Assembly (NCBI GenBank): GCA_048594885.1
Contig: JBMDXB010000160.1
Coordinates: 1-64,000 of the forward strand
DNA: 64,000 bases
Direction: 5' to 3'
From: JBMDXB01 sp048594885
GTDB taxonomy: Bacteria > Acidobacteriota > Vicinamibacteria > Vicinamibacterales > 2-12-FULL-66-21
Shown: piece by piece, positions 35,862 to 43,707 of the stretch
How the letters are laid out: each line of letters opens with the position of its first letter
Position numbering within the stretch: the stretch's first letter is position 1
The notes under the pieces: model-generated
Seen by the model: only the letters and a program-made list of their open reading frames with translations
The model's database searches: none
What the model was told of the DNA's origin: nothing
Position numbers and translations under genes: made by a program

Positions 35862-36631
35862 TGTCCCTCCGCATCACGTTTCTCGGCAGCGGCACGTCGC
35901 ACGGCGTGCCCATGATCGGCTGTGACTGCGAGACCTGTCGATCGGACGATCCGCGCGACCGCCGTTCCCGTCCGTCCATTTACATCCGCTCCGGCGATCG
36001 TCTCGCGCTGCTCGTCGACGCCGGCCCCGATCTGCGCATGCAGGCGCTCGCGCACCGCATCCGGCGCATCGACGCGATCCTCTTCACGCACGGCCACGCC
36101 GATCACATCGTCGGGCTGGACGACGTGCGGCGGTTCAACGTCATGCAGAAGGAGGCGATTGCGTGCTTCGGCGATGAACGGACGATCGACGACATCCGCC
36201 GCATGTTCGGCTACGTGTTCGACGGCGCGACACCGCAGGGCGGTGGCCTGCCGAAGCTCGACCTGTTCACGATTCTCGGCCCGTTCTGCCTGCGCGGCGA
36301 AGAGATCACGCCCGTTCCCATCCTGCACGGCCAGCGGCCGATTCTCGGGTTCCGGATCCAGCGGTTTGCCTACCTGACCGACTGCAGCCACATCCCTGAC
36401 GCATCGTGGCCGCTGCTGGAGGATCTCGACGTCCTCGTCCTCGATGCGCTGCGCCCGGAGCCGCATCCGACCCATTTCAATCTCGCCGAAGCGGTCGTTG
36501 CCGCCAGGCACATCGGCGCGCGCCAGACGTACTTCACGCACATGGCGCACCAGTTGCGCCACGAGCCGACGTGCGCCCGGTTGCCACCAGGGATCACGCT
36601 CTCCCACGATGGCCTTACGATTGACGTCTGA
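35861..36631 (+). CDS. PhnP-like metallo-beta-lactamase-fold phosphodiesterase
   Basis: 256 residues from GTG 35861. A metal-dependent hydrolase related to PhnP (cyclic phosphodiesterase) and RNase Z-type folds. Opens with LRITFLGSGTSHGVPMIGCD, a CDCETC cluster (about 21-26), metal motif THGHADHIVGLDD, YLTDCSHIPD and a C-terminal YFTHMAHQL. This arrangement is typical of the PhnP group annotated as MBL-fold metallo-hydrolases. Likely in one transcript with the DUF1844 gene; ribF follows after a repeat. Confidence 0.85.
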   Translation: MSLRITFLGSGTSHGVPMIGCDCETCRSDDPRDRRSRPSIYIRSGDRLALLVDAGPDLRMQALAHRIRRIDAILFTHGHADHIVGLDDVRRFNVMQKEAIACFGDERTIDDIRRMFGYVFDGATPQGGGLPKLDLFTILGPFCLRGEEITPVPILHGQRPILGFRIQRFAYLTDCSHIPDASWPLLEDLDVLVLDALRPEPHPTHFNLAEAVVAARHIGARQTYFTHMAHQLRHEPTCARLPPGITLSHDGLTIDV

Positions 36632-36730
36632 GGAGGCAGGTCCCTGGTCCCCGGTCCCTGGTCATGAGTCCCTGGACGCGGGACCCAAGACCAGGGACCA
36701 GGGACGAGGGACCAGTGACGAGGGACGGTG
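36632..36730. repeat. GGTCCCT array, family 2 copy 2
   Basis: Begins just after the MBL-hydrolase stop: GGTCCCTGGTCCCCGGTCCC, then the inverted half AAGACCAGGGACCAGGGACG and further GAGGGAC words to 36727, a few bases before the ribF ATG. Same words as 20931-21017. Confidence 0.8.
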
Positions 36731-36732
36731 GA

Positions 36733-37668
36733 ATGCAAGTAATCCATTACCCCGACGATGCGCCGGTACGCTGGCACAACCCTGTGCTGGCGCTGGGGAA
36801 CTTCGATGGCCTGCACCGCGGGCACATGAAGATCGTCGACCGCGTGCGCCGGCGCGCCGGGGAGCGCGGCGGCACGCCCGCGGCCATGACCTTCGATCCG
36901 CATCCGCCGCGCGTTCTCAGGCCGGACAAGGCGCCGTCGCTGCTGATGACGAAGGCACAGAAGCTCGAAGGGCTCTCGCGTTCCGGCATGCAGGGCGTCG
37001 CCGTCGTGCGCTTCACGCGCGAGCTGTCGCAGTGGGATCCCGAGGCGTTCGTCCGCACCGTCCTCGTCGAGTGGCTGCACGTCGTCGAGGTGTGGGTCGG
37101 CGCAAACTTTCTATTCGGCCACGACCGCGCCGGCAACTTCTCGGTCCTGCGGATGCTCGGCGCGAGATACGGCTTCCGCGCGGAAAAGATCGATCCCGTT
37201 CGCTACAAGGACTTCGTCGTCAGCAGCACGCGCATCCGGCGCCTGATCGCGGAAGGACGCGTGGACGAAGCGGGCGCGCTGCTGGGACATCACTACTTCA
37301 TCGACGGCGTCGTGGTGCGCGGCGCCGGGCGTGGACGCGAGCTGGGATTCCCGACGGCGAACCTCGCGAGCGACAACGAGCTGATTCCGCCGGCGGGCGT
37401 TTACGCGACGACGGCGACCATCGACGGCGTGTGGCAGCCGGCGGTCACCAACATCGGCATGCGTCCGACGTTCGGCGACGTCGATCGTCCCGTCATCGAG
37501 ACGCACGTGCTCGATGGTTCGCCGGAGCTGTACGATCGCACCGTGCGGCTCTCGTTCGTGCAGCGGCTGCGCGACGAGCGCGCGTTCGCCGATGCCGATG
37601 CGCTGCGCGCGCAGATCGACGCCGACTGCCGCAGCGCGCGGCGGCTGTTCGGCCGCATTTCGCTGTAG
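36733..37668 (+). CDS. ribF: Bifunctional riboflavin kinase/FAD synthetase
   Basis: 311 residues. Converts riboflavin to FMN and FAD. FAD-synthetase half: LALGNFDGLHRGH (nucleotidyltransferase GxHxGH-type motif, about 19-31), TFDPHPPRVL, FLFGHDRAGNF, VVSSTRIRRLI. Riboflavin-kinase half (about 185-311): GAGRGRELGFPTANLA (with PTAN), GVYATTATIDG, TNIGMRPTFG, ETHVLDGSPELYDRTVRLSFVQRLRDE. ATG 36733 (MQVIHYPDDAP) is chosen; the open frame upstream is GGTCCCT repeat. Confidence 0.95.
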   Translation: MQVIHYPDDAPVRWHNPVLALGNFDGLHRGHMKIVDRVRRRAGERGGTPAAMTFDPHPPRVLRPDKAPSLLMTKAQKLEGLSRSGMQGVAVVRFTRELSQWDPEAFVRTVLVEWLHVVEVWVGANFLFGHDRAGNFSVLRMLGARYGFRAEKIDPVRYKDFVVSSTRIRRLIAEGRVDEAGALLGHHYFIDGVVVRGAGRGRELGFPTANLASDNELIPPAGVYATTATIDGVWQPAVTNIGMRPTFGDVDRPVIETHVLDGSPELYDRTVRLSFVQRLRDERAFADADALRAQIDADCRSARRLFGRISL

Positions 37669-37680
37669 AATTCGAAGGAT

Positions 37681-37971
37681 ATGTCGCAGCCACCCGGTGG
37701 CGGATGCCAGGTCGTGGATGTGACGCTGTCGGTTCCCGCGCAGGGCGGCCTGCGCGTCATCGCCGCCGCTGTCGTCTCGAAGATCGCCGAATACCTGGGC
37801 GCTTCGGGTGCAGGCGCGGCGGCGGCGCTCGAGCGCGCGGCGGCACAGGTCGCCCCGCCGGACGCCGACGCCACGATCGTCTTCGCGTTCCGGACCGAAG
37901 ACCGCGAGCTGCTGATTCACGCGCGGTGCGGCGACCGCACGTCCGAGGTGCGCCACCGGCTGAACTCCTGA
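37681..37971 (+). CDS. Small protein of unknown function, weakly like an anti-sigma/HATPase fragment
   Basis: 96 residues; not recognised with confidence. VDVTLSVPAQGGLRVIAAAV (about 13-32) looks like the start of RsbW-type anti-sigma kinases, and IVFAFRTEDRELLIHARCGD is strand-rich, but the ATP-binding N-box is not visible. It sits 12 nt after ribF and 24 nt before cysS in the same direction, so it is probably co-transcribed. ATG 37681 is the obvious start. Confidence 0.6.
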   Translation: MSQPPGGGCQVVDVTLSVPAQGGLRVIAAAVVSKIAEYLGASGAGAAAALERAAAQVAPPDADATIVFAFRTEDRELLIHARCGDRTSEVRHRLNS

Positions 37972-37995
37972 CGCCCGCCCGGGCCCGCCATTACG

Positions 37996-39423
37996 ATGCG
38001 CCTGTACAACACCCTCACACGACGCGAAGAGGAGTTCGCCCCGCTGCGGGACAACACCGTCCGGATGTACACCTGTGGGCTGACCGTCTACGAGCGTGGC
38101 CACGTCGGCAACTTCCGCACGTTCGTGATGCTCGACGTGCTGCGCCGCGCGCTGAAGTACCAGGCCGGCTACGCCATGCGGCACGTGATGAACTTCACCG
38201 ACGTCGACGACCGCACGATCGCCGAGTCGCAGAAGGCGGGTGTGCCGCTGCGCGAGTACACTGATCGGTTCGTGAAGGCGTTCGGCGAGGATGCCGCGCT
38301 GCTCGGGCTCGAGCGCGTCGAGGAGAGCCCGCGCGCGACCGACCCGGAGAACATCGAGGCGATGGGTCGCACCATCCAGGCGCTCGAGGCGAGAGGGCAC
38401 ACCTATCGCAGCGACGGCTCGATCTACTTCCGCATCTCGACGCTGCCGGCCTACGGCAAGCTCGCGCGCATCGACGCCTCGGGCATCAAGAGCGGCGCGC
38501 GCATCGATTCCGACAAGTACGACAAGGAGGATGCCCGCGACTTCGTGTTGTGGAAGGCGACGAAGCCGGACGAGCCGACGTGGGATCCCGGCATCGGCCC
38601 GGGACGTCCCGGATGGCATATCGAGTGCTCCGCGATGGCGTTGCGGCTGCTCGGGGAGCCGCCGATCGATCTGCACGCAGGGGGCGTCGATCTTATCTTC
38701 CCGCATCACGAGAACGAGATCGCGCAGAGCGAAGGCGCGACCGGCAAGCCCTTTTCGCGTTTCTGGTTCCACGTCGAGCATCTGATGATCGACGACGAGG
38801 AGCGCGGGGTGGAGAAGATGTCGAAGTCGCTCGGCAACGTCTATAACCTGGCGGATATCGCCGGGCGCGGCTTCCGGCCGTCAGCACTGCGCTATCTCTA
38901 TCTCGGCACGCACTACCGCAAGCAGTTGAAGTTCTCGTGGACGGCGTTGGGGCAGTCGGAGGAAGCGCTGAAGCGGATCATGGACTTCCTCGCGCGGCTG
39001 GAGCATCTGCCGGCGGGCGCTGCCGCCGCCGATGTCGGCTCGCGGCTCGATACCGCGCGTGCCGAGTTCGCCGAGCATATCGCCGAGGATCTGAACACGG
39101 CCGCAGCGCTTGGAATCATTTTCGACCTGATTCGCGCGCTGAATACCTCAATCGATGCAGGGGAGGTGACGAGCGGCGATGCCGAAAAGATTCGCGCCTG
39201 CTTTGACGAATTCGATCGCGTTCTCGGCGTGATGGCGCTGCGGCGGGCGGAGGACGAGCGGCCGCCGGTGGCGGTCGACGAAATCGAGCGCGCCATCGAG
39301 GCGCGGCGGGCGGCGCGGCTGGCGCGGAACTTCACCGAAGCGGATCGCATCCGCGCCGATCTCGACGCCCGCGGCATTGTCCTCGAAGACACTGGCACCG
39401 CGACCCGTTGGAAGCGGAAGTAA
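37996..39423 (+). CDS. cysS: Cysteinyl-tRNA synthetase
   Basis: 475 residues, normal length. Class I synthetase charging tRNA-Cys. Zinc-site Cys in TCGLTVYERGHVGNFR (the HIGH motif reads GHVGN), WHIECSAMA, HHENEIAQSEGATG with the zinc His and Glu residues, and EKMSKSLGN (KMSKS). C-terminal DALR-like helices end in LEDTGTATRWKRK, typical of CysS. The tRNA-Cys gene lies about 2 kb downstream. ATG 37996 gives MRLYNTLTRREEEF. Confidence 0.96.
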   Translation: MRLYNTLTRREEEFAPLRDNTVRMYTCGLTVYERGHVGNFRTFVMLDVLRRALKYQAGYAMRHVMNFTDVDDRTIAESQKAGVPLREYTDRFVKAFGEDAALLGLERVEESPRATDPENIEAMGRTIQALEARGHTYRSDGSIYFRISTLPAYGKLARIDASGIKSGARIDSDKYDKEDARDFVLWKATKPDEPTWDPGIGPGRPGWHIECSAMALRLLGEPPIDLHAGGVDLIFPHHENEIAQSEGATGKPFSRFWFHVEHLMIDDEERGVEKMSKSLGNVYNLADIAGRGFRPSALRYLYLGTHYRKQLKFSWTALGQSEEALKRIMDFLARLEHLPAGAAAADVGSRLDTARAEFAEHIAEDLNTAAALGIIFDLIRALNTSIDAGEVTSGDAEKIRACFDEFDRVLGVMALRRAEDERPPVAVDEIERAIEARRAARLARNFTEADRIRADLDARGIVLEDTGTATRWKRK

Positions 39424-39594
39424 ATGCTGAATGCTGAATGCCAAAATGCCGAATGGAAATGCAATGACAGACATTCGCCAATTCGACATTCGCCAATTCA
39501 GCATTCGCCAATTCAGCATTCGACAATCATTCAGCATTCGCCAATTCGGCATTCGCCAATCATTCAGCATTCGGCATTCAGCATTCAGCATTGA
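39424..39594. repeat. AATGCTG/CAGCATT array (family 4)
   Basis: Starts on the first base after the cysS stop. Left part: ATGCTGAATGCTGAATGCC and AATGCCGAATGG (39424-39468). Right part, inverted: about ten words of CATTCGCCAATT and CATTCAGCATT (39472-39594). It is clearly AT-richer than its surroundings and ends 18 nt before the aminotransferase ATG. Confidence 0.85.
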
Positions 39595-39611
39595 CAGGGC
39601 GGTCGAATTTC

Positions 39612-40934
39612 ATGGATGTGCCTGAGATCAAAACCCAGCTGCCCGGCCCGAAGGCCAAGGCGCTGATCGAGCGGGACAGGAAATTCGTTTCGCCCTCTTA
39701 TACGCGCGACTACCCGTTCGTGATCGCCAGGGGCGAGGGAGCGATCGTCGAAGACGTCGACGGCAACCGCTTCCTCGACTGCGCGGCTGGCATCGCCGTC
39801 AATTCCACCGGTGTATCGCATCCTGACGTCGTCCGGGCGATCACCGAGCAGGCGCAGAAGTTCATCCACATGTCGGGGACGGATTTCTACTACGAGCCGC
39901 AGGTGCGCCTGGCCGAGGAGCTCGCGCGGCTGGTGCCGATCGACGGCGACGTGCGGTCGTTCTTCGGCAACTCCGGAACCGAGGCGACCGAGGCGGCGAT
40001 CAAGCTCGCGCGGCACCACACGAAGCGCCAGAACCTGATTGCCTTCATCGGCGCGTTTCACGGCCGCTCGATGGGATCGATCTCGCTGACGGCGAGCAAG
40101 GTGGTTCAGCGCAAGGGATTCGGCCCGTTCCTCCCCGGCGTCTACCACGCGCTTTATCCCGACACCTACCGGTTCAACGGCAGCGCCGATGCGTGCGCCG
40201 CGGCGAGCCTGTCGTTCATCACCGACCAGATTTTCGTCCACCTCACGGCGCCGGACGAAGTGGCGGCGATCGTCGTCGAGCCGGTGCAGGGGGAGGGCGG
40301 CTACATCGTGCCGCCGCGGGCATTCCTCCAGGGGCTGCGCGAGCTGTGCACGACGCACGGCATCGTGCTTGTCGTCGACGAAGTGCAGTCCGGCATGGGG
40401 CGCACGGGAAAGATGTTCGCGCTCGAGCACTTCGGCGTGAAGGCGGATGTCGTCAACATCGCGAAGGGAATCGCGTCCGGCCTGCCGCTCGGCGTGACCT
40501 GCGCGCGGGCGGACCTGATGGCGTGGCCGCCGGGCGCCCACGCGAGTACGTTCGGTGGAAACCCGGTGGCGTGCGCCGCGGCGCTGGCGACGATCAAGCT
40601 GCTGCGCGAGCACTACGTGGCGAATGCGGCCGCCGTCGGCGCGCACTTGATGGAGGGGCTGCGGTCGTTGCAGCAGAAACATCGAATCATCGGCGACGTC
40701 CGCGGCATCGGCCTGATGGTCGGCGTCGAGCTCGTGCGCGACCGGCAGACGAAGGAGCGCGCGGTGGAGGAACGTAGCGCCGTCGTCCAGGCGATGTTCC
40801 GCCGCGGCGTGCTGCTCCTCGGCGCCGGCAAGAACGCCATCCGCTTCGCCCCGCCGCTCGTCCTGACGACGTCGCAGGCCGACGTCGTGGTGAAGCTGTT
40901 CGACGAGTCGCTCGCCGAAGTCGCCCACCCCTGA
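39612..40934 (+). CDS. Class III PLP-dependent aminotransferase (acetylornithine/4-aminobutyrate type)
   Basis: 440 residues. Fold-type I aminotransferase. GNRFLDCAAGIAVNSTGVSHP, FFGNSGTEATEAAIKLAR, IGAFHGRSMGS, VDEVQSGMGRTG, the PLP-lysine region VNIAKGIASGLPLG and THASTFGGNPVACAAA (here AHASTFGGNP) define the class III family. It could be an acetylornithine, 4-aminobutyrate or related omega-aminotransferase; sequence alone does not decide. ATG 39612 gives MDVPEIKTQLPGPKA. Its stop is followed after one base by the family 1 repeat. Confidence 0.88.
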   Translation: MDVPEIKTQLPGPKAKALIERDRKFVSPSYTRDYPFVIARGEGAIVEDVDGNRFLDCAAGIAVNSTGVSHPDVVRAITEQAQKFIHMSGTDFYYEPQVRLAEELARLVPIDGDVRSFFGNSGTEATEAAIKLARHHTKRQNLIAFIGAFHGRSMGSISLTASKVVQRKGFGPFLPGVYHALYPDTYRFNGSADACAAASLSFITDQIFVHLTAPDEVAAIVVEPVQGEGGYIVPPRAFLQGLRELCTTHGIVLVVDEVQSGMGRTGKMFALEHFGVKADVVNIAKGIASGLPLGVTCARADLMAWPPGAHASTFGGNPVACAAALATIKLLREHYVANAAAVGAHLMEGLRSLQQKHRIIGDVRGIGLMVGVELVRDRQTKERAVEERSAVVQAMFRRGVLLLGAGKNAIRFAPPLVLTTSQADVVVKLFDESLAEVAHP

Positions 40935-40935
40935 A

Positions 40936-41046
40936 AAACCGTGACACTCACCGTTTTACGTAACGCGTAAAACCGTGACACTCACCGTTTCCCGAAACGG
41001 GACACTCCGGTGTGGCAATTTTTGAAAACGGTGAGTGTCACGGTTT
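40936..41046. repeat. REPIN-like element, family 1 copy 2
   Basis: The exact 21-bp unit (core CCGTGACACTCACCGTT) occurs twice forward (40936-40956, 40970-40990) and once inverted (41026-41046). The inner pair is 35 nt apart with GACACTCCG and CAATT in the spacer; the two forward units are 13 nt apart (tacgtaacgcgta). This is the mirror arrangement of copy 1. Both copies are followed by TTTTTCGAG(T/G)CGG. Confidence 0.88.
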
Positions 41047-41088
41047 TTTCGAGGCGGACGGCCTGTAGTTTGCTCAGCACGTGCAATC

Positions 41089-41457
41089 GTGACCATCGCA
41101 CGCCAGACACTTGGAAAATCGGGCGAAGATCTCGCGGCGCACCTGCTCGGGGAGCAGGGGTACGAGATTCTTGCCCGCCGCTACCGCACGCGATATGGCG
41201 AAATCGACATCGTCGCGCGCGAGGACGCGACGATCGTCTTCGTCGAAGTGAAGGCACGAACGACTGGCGAGTTCGGCAAGGCGGCGGAGGCGATCACGCC
41301 GTGGAAGCAGCGCCGTCTGGCGAGCATGGCGGCCGACTTCCTGGCGCGCAACCAGCTCACCGATCGGGCGTGCCGGTTCGACGTCGTTGCGATCGACGGC
41401 TTGCCCCCCAATCCCAGCGTCACGATCTACCGCGCCGCGTTCACCGTGACCGATTGA
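41089..41457 (+). CDS. UPF0102/YraN-family putative endonuclease
   Basis: 122 residues from GTG 41089. Small cytoplasmic protein of the YraN family, a predicted Holliday-junction-resolvase-like PD-(D/E)XK fold. Marks: RQTLGKSGEDLAAHLL (5-20), GYEILARRYRTRYGEIDIVARE, IVFVEVKART (Glu-x-Lys), AITPWKQRRLASMAADFLA, CRFDVVAID. The frame is open back to 41035 through the REPIN-like repeat, but VTIARQTLGKSGE is where the family begins. Confidence 0.87.
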   Translation: MTIARQTLGKSGEDLAAHLLGEQGYEILARRYRTRYGEIDIVAREDATIVFVEVKARTTGEFGKAAEAITPWKQRRLASMAADFLARNQLTDRACRFDVVAIDGLPPNPSVTIYRAAFTVTD

Positions 41458-41501
41458 CCACGTGCTGGAGCGGAATCGTTCCGTTGGGACCTGGAAGGAT
41501 T

Positions 41502-41575
41502 TGGAGGCGCCGCCCGGATTTGAACCGGGGGTGGAGCTTTTGCAGAGCTCTGCCTTACCACTTGGCGACGGCGCC
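41502..41575 (-). tRNA. tRNA-Cys (GCA)
   Basis: On the minus strand: acceptor GGCGCCG/CGGCGCC, anticodon stem GAGCT/AGCTC with loop CTGCAAA (anticodon GCA), T stem CCCGG-TTCAAAT-CCGGG, discriminator U and an encoded CCA. It lies 32 nt after tRNA-Gly in the same direction. Confidence 0.96.
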
Positions 41576-41607
41576 GCTTTGAAGGGGACCCCGACGATTG
41601 AAAAAAA

Positions 41608-41682
41608 TGGAGCGGGAAACGGGATTCGAACCCGCGACTTCGACCTTGGCAAGGTCGCACTCTACCACTGAGTTATTCCCGC
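41608..41682 (-). tRNA. tRNA-Gly (GCC)
   Basis: On the minus strand: acceptor GCGGGAA/TTCCCGC, D arm ACTC-AGTGGTA-GAGT, anticodon loop TTGCCAA (anticodon GCC), T loop GGTTCGAATCC, discriminator U and an encoded CCA. First of the Gly-Cys tRNA pair. Confidence 0.96.
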
Positions 41683-41789
41683 TCGCCCTGAACAAGTAAG
41701 AGTACTACAGCCTGCCCCCCAATTCAAGGCGCTCGCCGACGGTAACACCCTGTAGAACCGCCGCTTAACGTCCGTCGTCGCGCCGAAGA

Positions 41790-42266
41790 TCAGTGCGGCA
41801 GACGCGGCCGCAAGACACCGTAGGTCCACGTACCCAGCACGGCGCTGAGCGCGACGACGACGAAGACCGTGCTGCCGGCGCCGACGAGCGCGAAGAGCGG
41901 TCCGGGACAGGCGCCCGTCAGCGCCCAGCCGACGCCGAAGATCGATCCGCCCAGCCAGTAGCGGTAGCCGCGCCCCATCTCCTTCGGCGGCACGCAGATC
42001 GGCTCGCCGCTCAGCGATGTCGCGCCGATGCGGCGGATGATCGCGAGCGATGCCGCCGAGACCGCAACGGCAGAGCCGAGAATCCCGTACATGTGGAACG
42101 ACTGGAACCGGAACATCTCCTGAATCCGGAACCAGGACACCACCTGCGACTTCACGAGCACGATCCCGAACAGGCACCCGACGACGAGGTACCAGACGAG
42201 ACTCTCGCCGGTCCGCGTCTGGCCGGCCGACGTTACAGCAACGCTGGAAGAATCACGTACGTGCAA
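41790..42266 (-). CDS. YeeE/YedE-family membrane protein, second half (DUF6691-like)
   Basis: 158 residues from TTG 42266. Membrane protein with four or five helices (SLVWYLVVGCLFGIVLV; MYGILGSAVAVSAASLAII; YWLGGSIFGVGWALTG; FVVVALSAVLGTWTYG) and the motif GACPGPLFALVG with the Cys of sulfur-transport YeeE/YedE proteins. Together with the upstream gene it makes a split transporter, probably for thiosulfate or another sulfur compound. No ATG or GTG suits the N-terminus; TTG 42266 has GGAGG 6 nt upstream and overlaps the partner's end by 34 nt. Confidence 0.8.
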   Translation of the reverse strand: MHVRDSSSVAVTSAGQTRTGESLVWYLVVGCLFGIVLVKSQVVSWFRIQEMFRFQSFHMYGILGSAVAVSAASLAIIRRIGATSLSGEPICVPPKEMGRGYRYWLGGSIFGVGWALTGACPGPLFALVGAGSTVFVVVALSAVLGTWTYGVLRPRLPH

Positions 42267-42736
42267 AACAGTCCTCCGGCGAAAAACCCGAGCACCGCGA
42301 CGAGCGATGCCTTCTCGAAGTTCGCGAGCCCCAGCACTCCATGACCCGACGTGCAGCCTCCCGCATACGCGGTCCCGAAGCCGACGAGGAACCCGCCGAC
42401 GACCATGAAGAGGAATCCGCGCACGGTCAGCAGCGCCGGCCAGTTGAAAACGTCGAGCGGGACGAGCGCAAGCGGTCCGTCGAGCCACTCGACGATGAAG
42501 CCGCCCGCGATGATGCCGGCGAGGAACGCGAGGTTCCAGAGGCCGGCGCGGCGCCAGTCGTAGCGGAAATAGTCCATGCGGCCCGGCGCGATCGCCGCGC
42601 AGAGATGACGCAGATTGTTCGAGACGCCGAACTGCCGGTTGCCGAGCAGCAGCAGCGCTGGGACGACGAGGCCAATCACCGGACCGGCGATGTACCACGG
42701 CCAAGGCTCGGTCAGTGGATTCGACACACTCAACAC
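42233..42736 (-). CDS. YeeE/YedE-family membrane protein, first half
   Basis: 167 residues from GTG 42736. Helices at about 14-33 (YIAGPVIGLVVPALLLLG), 69-87 (LWNLAFLAGIIAGGFIVEW), 104-125 and 142-160; the conserved sulfur-transport motif is AYAGGCTSGHGVLGLA with Cys. YeeE/YedE proteins move thiosulfate or related sulfur species through Cys relays. Its start overlaps the alcohol dehydrogenase stop by 7 nt and its end overlaps the partner, so the three genes form one operon. Other in-frame starts (TTG, GTG) lie within the first four codons. Confidence 0.85.
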   Translation of the reverse strand: MLSVSNPLTEPWPWYIAGPVIGLVVPALLLLGNRQFGVSNNLRHLCAAIAPGRMDYFRYDWRRAGLWNLAFLAGIIAGGFIVEWLDGPLALVPLDVFNWPALLTVRGFLFMVVGGFLVGFGTAYAGGCTSGHGVLGLANFEKASLVAVLGFFAGGLFCTYVILPALL

Positions 42737-43683
42737 TCCATCAGAATCTTCAGCCCGCGCCGCGCGTCCGCGAACGCGGTCGCATGGTCATCGAGCCTCG
42801 TGACACGCGCGACGAGCGGCCGCACCTGCACCGCGCCGCGTGCGAGCAGATCGATCGCCGCGTCGAGCGGGCCGCACCGCGAGCCGACGAGCGTCACCTC
42901 GTTGACGACAGCTGGCCACGTCTCCATTGGCGCTTCGCCGTGAAACGTCGACTTCATGACGACGGTTCCGCGGGGACGGACGAGCCGGAGCGCTTCGGGC
43001 AGACCGGCGGGCCGGCCCGTCGCTTCGACGACGACGTCGAATGCGCGCTCGTCACGCGCGCCGGCCAGTCGAGCATCGAGATCGAGCGACCGCGCGACTT
43101 CCATCTTGCTCTCGTGCCGCCCGATCATCGTCACGTGCGCCGTCCGCGTCTTCAGGACCTGCGCGATCAGCAGCGCCAACCGGCCGTCGCCGAGAATCGC
43201 CGGTCGAGTCTCAGCAGTGATTTCGATTTGTTCGAGCACGCGGCACGCCGCAGCCGTCGGCTCGACGAACACCGCGCTCGGATCATCGATTGCGTCCGGC
43301 AGCGCGTGAAGATTGGCGGCAGGCAGCGAGAGATACTCGGCGAAGGCGCCATCGCGGCCGCGAATGCCGACGACTGTTCGGGTCGGACAGTGTTCCTTTT
43401 CGCCGCGCCGGCACCAGTGACATGTGCCGCAGCCGACGTTGATTTCTCCCGCCACCCGCTTGCCGAGCCATCGCTCGTCGCCCGGTGACGACACCGATTC
43501 GACGATGCCGACGAACTCGTGACCCGGAATCCCGCGAAAGTCGGCATAGCCTTCGAGCAATTGCAGGTCGGTGCCGCAGATACCCGCCATGCGAACGCGA
43601 ATCAGGCATTCGCCGGCGATCGAGGGAGGCGGCACGTCGCGCAGCGCGAGGGTGCTTCCTTCGATGACAAGCGCGCGCATCAT
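42730..43683 (-). CDS. Zinc-dependent alcohol dehydrogenase-like (MDR) protein
   Basis: 317 residues. Medium-chain dehydrogenase/reductase: catalytic-zinc motifs GICGTDLQ and IPGHEFVG, structural-zinc cluster CGTCHWCRRGEKEHC, then a Rossmann domain (about 145-270) where the glycine motif is weak (ILGDGRLALLIAQVL). Substrate unknown. It is somewhat short for the family (usually 330-350). It is upstream of the YeeE/YedE pair with a 7-nt overlap; a link to sulfur metabolism is only suggested by this context. Confidence 0.86.
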   Translation of the reverse strand: MMRALVIEGSTLALRDVPPPSIAGECLIRVRMAGICGTDLQLLEGYADFRGIPGHEFVGIVESVSSPGDERWLGKRVAGEINVGCGTCHWCRRGEKEHCPTRTVVGIRGRDGAFAEYLSLPAANLHALPDAIDDPSAVFVEPTAAACRVLEQIEITAETRPAILGDGRLALLIAQVLKTRTAHVTMIGRHESKMEVARSLDLDARLAGARDERAFDVVVEATGRPAGLPEALRLVRPRGTVVMKSTFHGEAPMETWPAVVNEVTLVGSRCGPLDAAIDLLARGAVQVRPLVARVTRLDDHATAFADARRGLKILMEC

Positions 43684-43707
43684 GATTGACGGCCCTGAAG
43701 GGCGGGA

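Noticed and set aside
39424..39594. AATGCTG array as an origin or DnaA-box cluster
   Set aside because: No TTATCCACA-like boxes and no dnaA, dnaN or other origin-linked genes nearby.
41034..41088. Longer YraN-type protein starting inside the REPIN-like repeat
   Set aside because: Family sequence starts at VTIARQTLGKSGE, and GTG 41089 is available.
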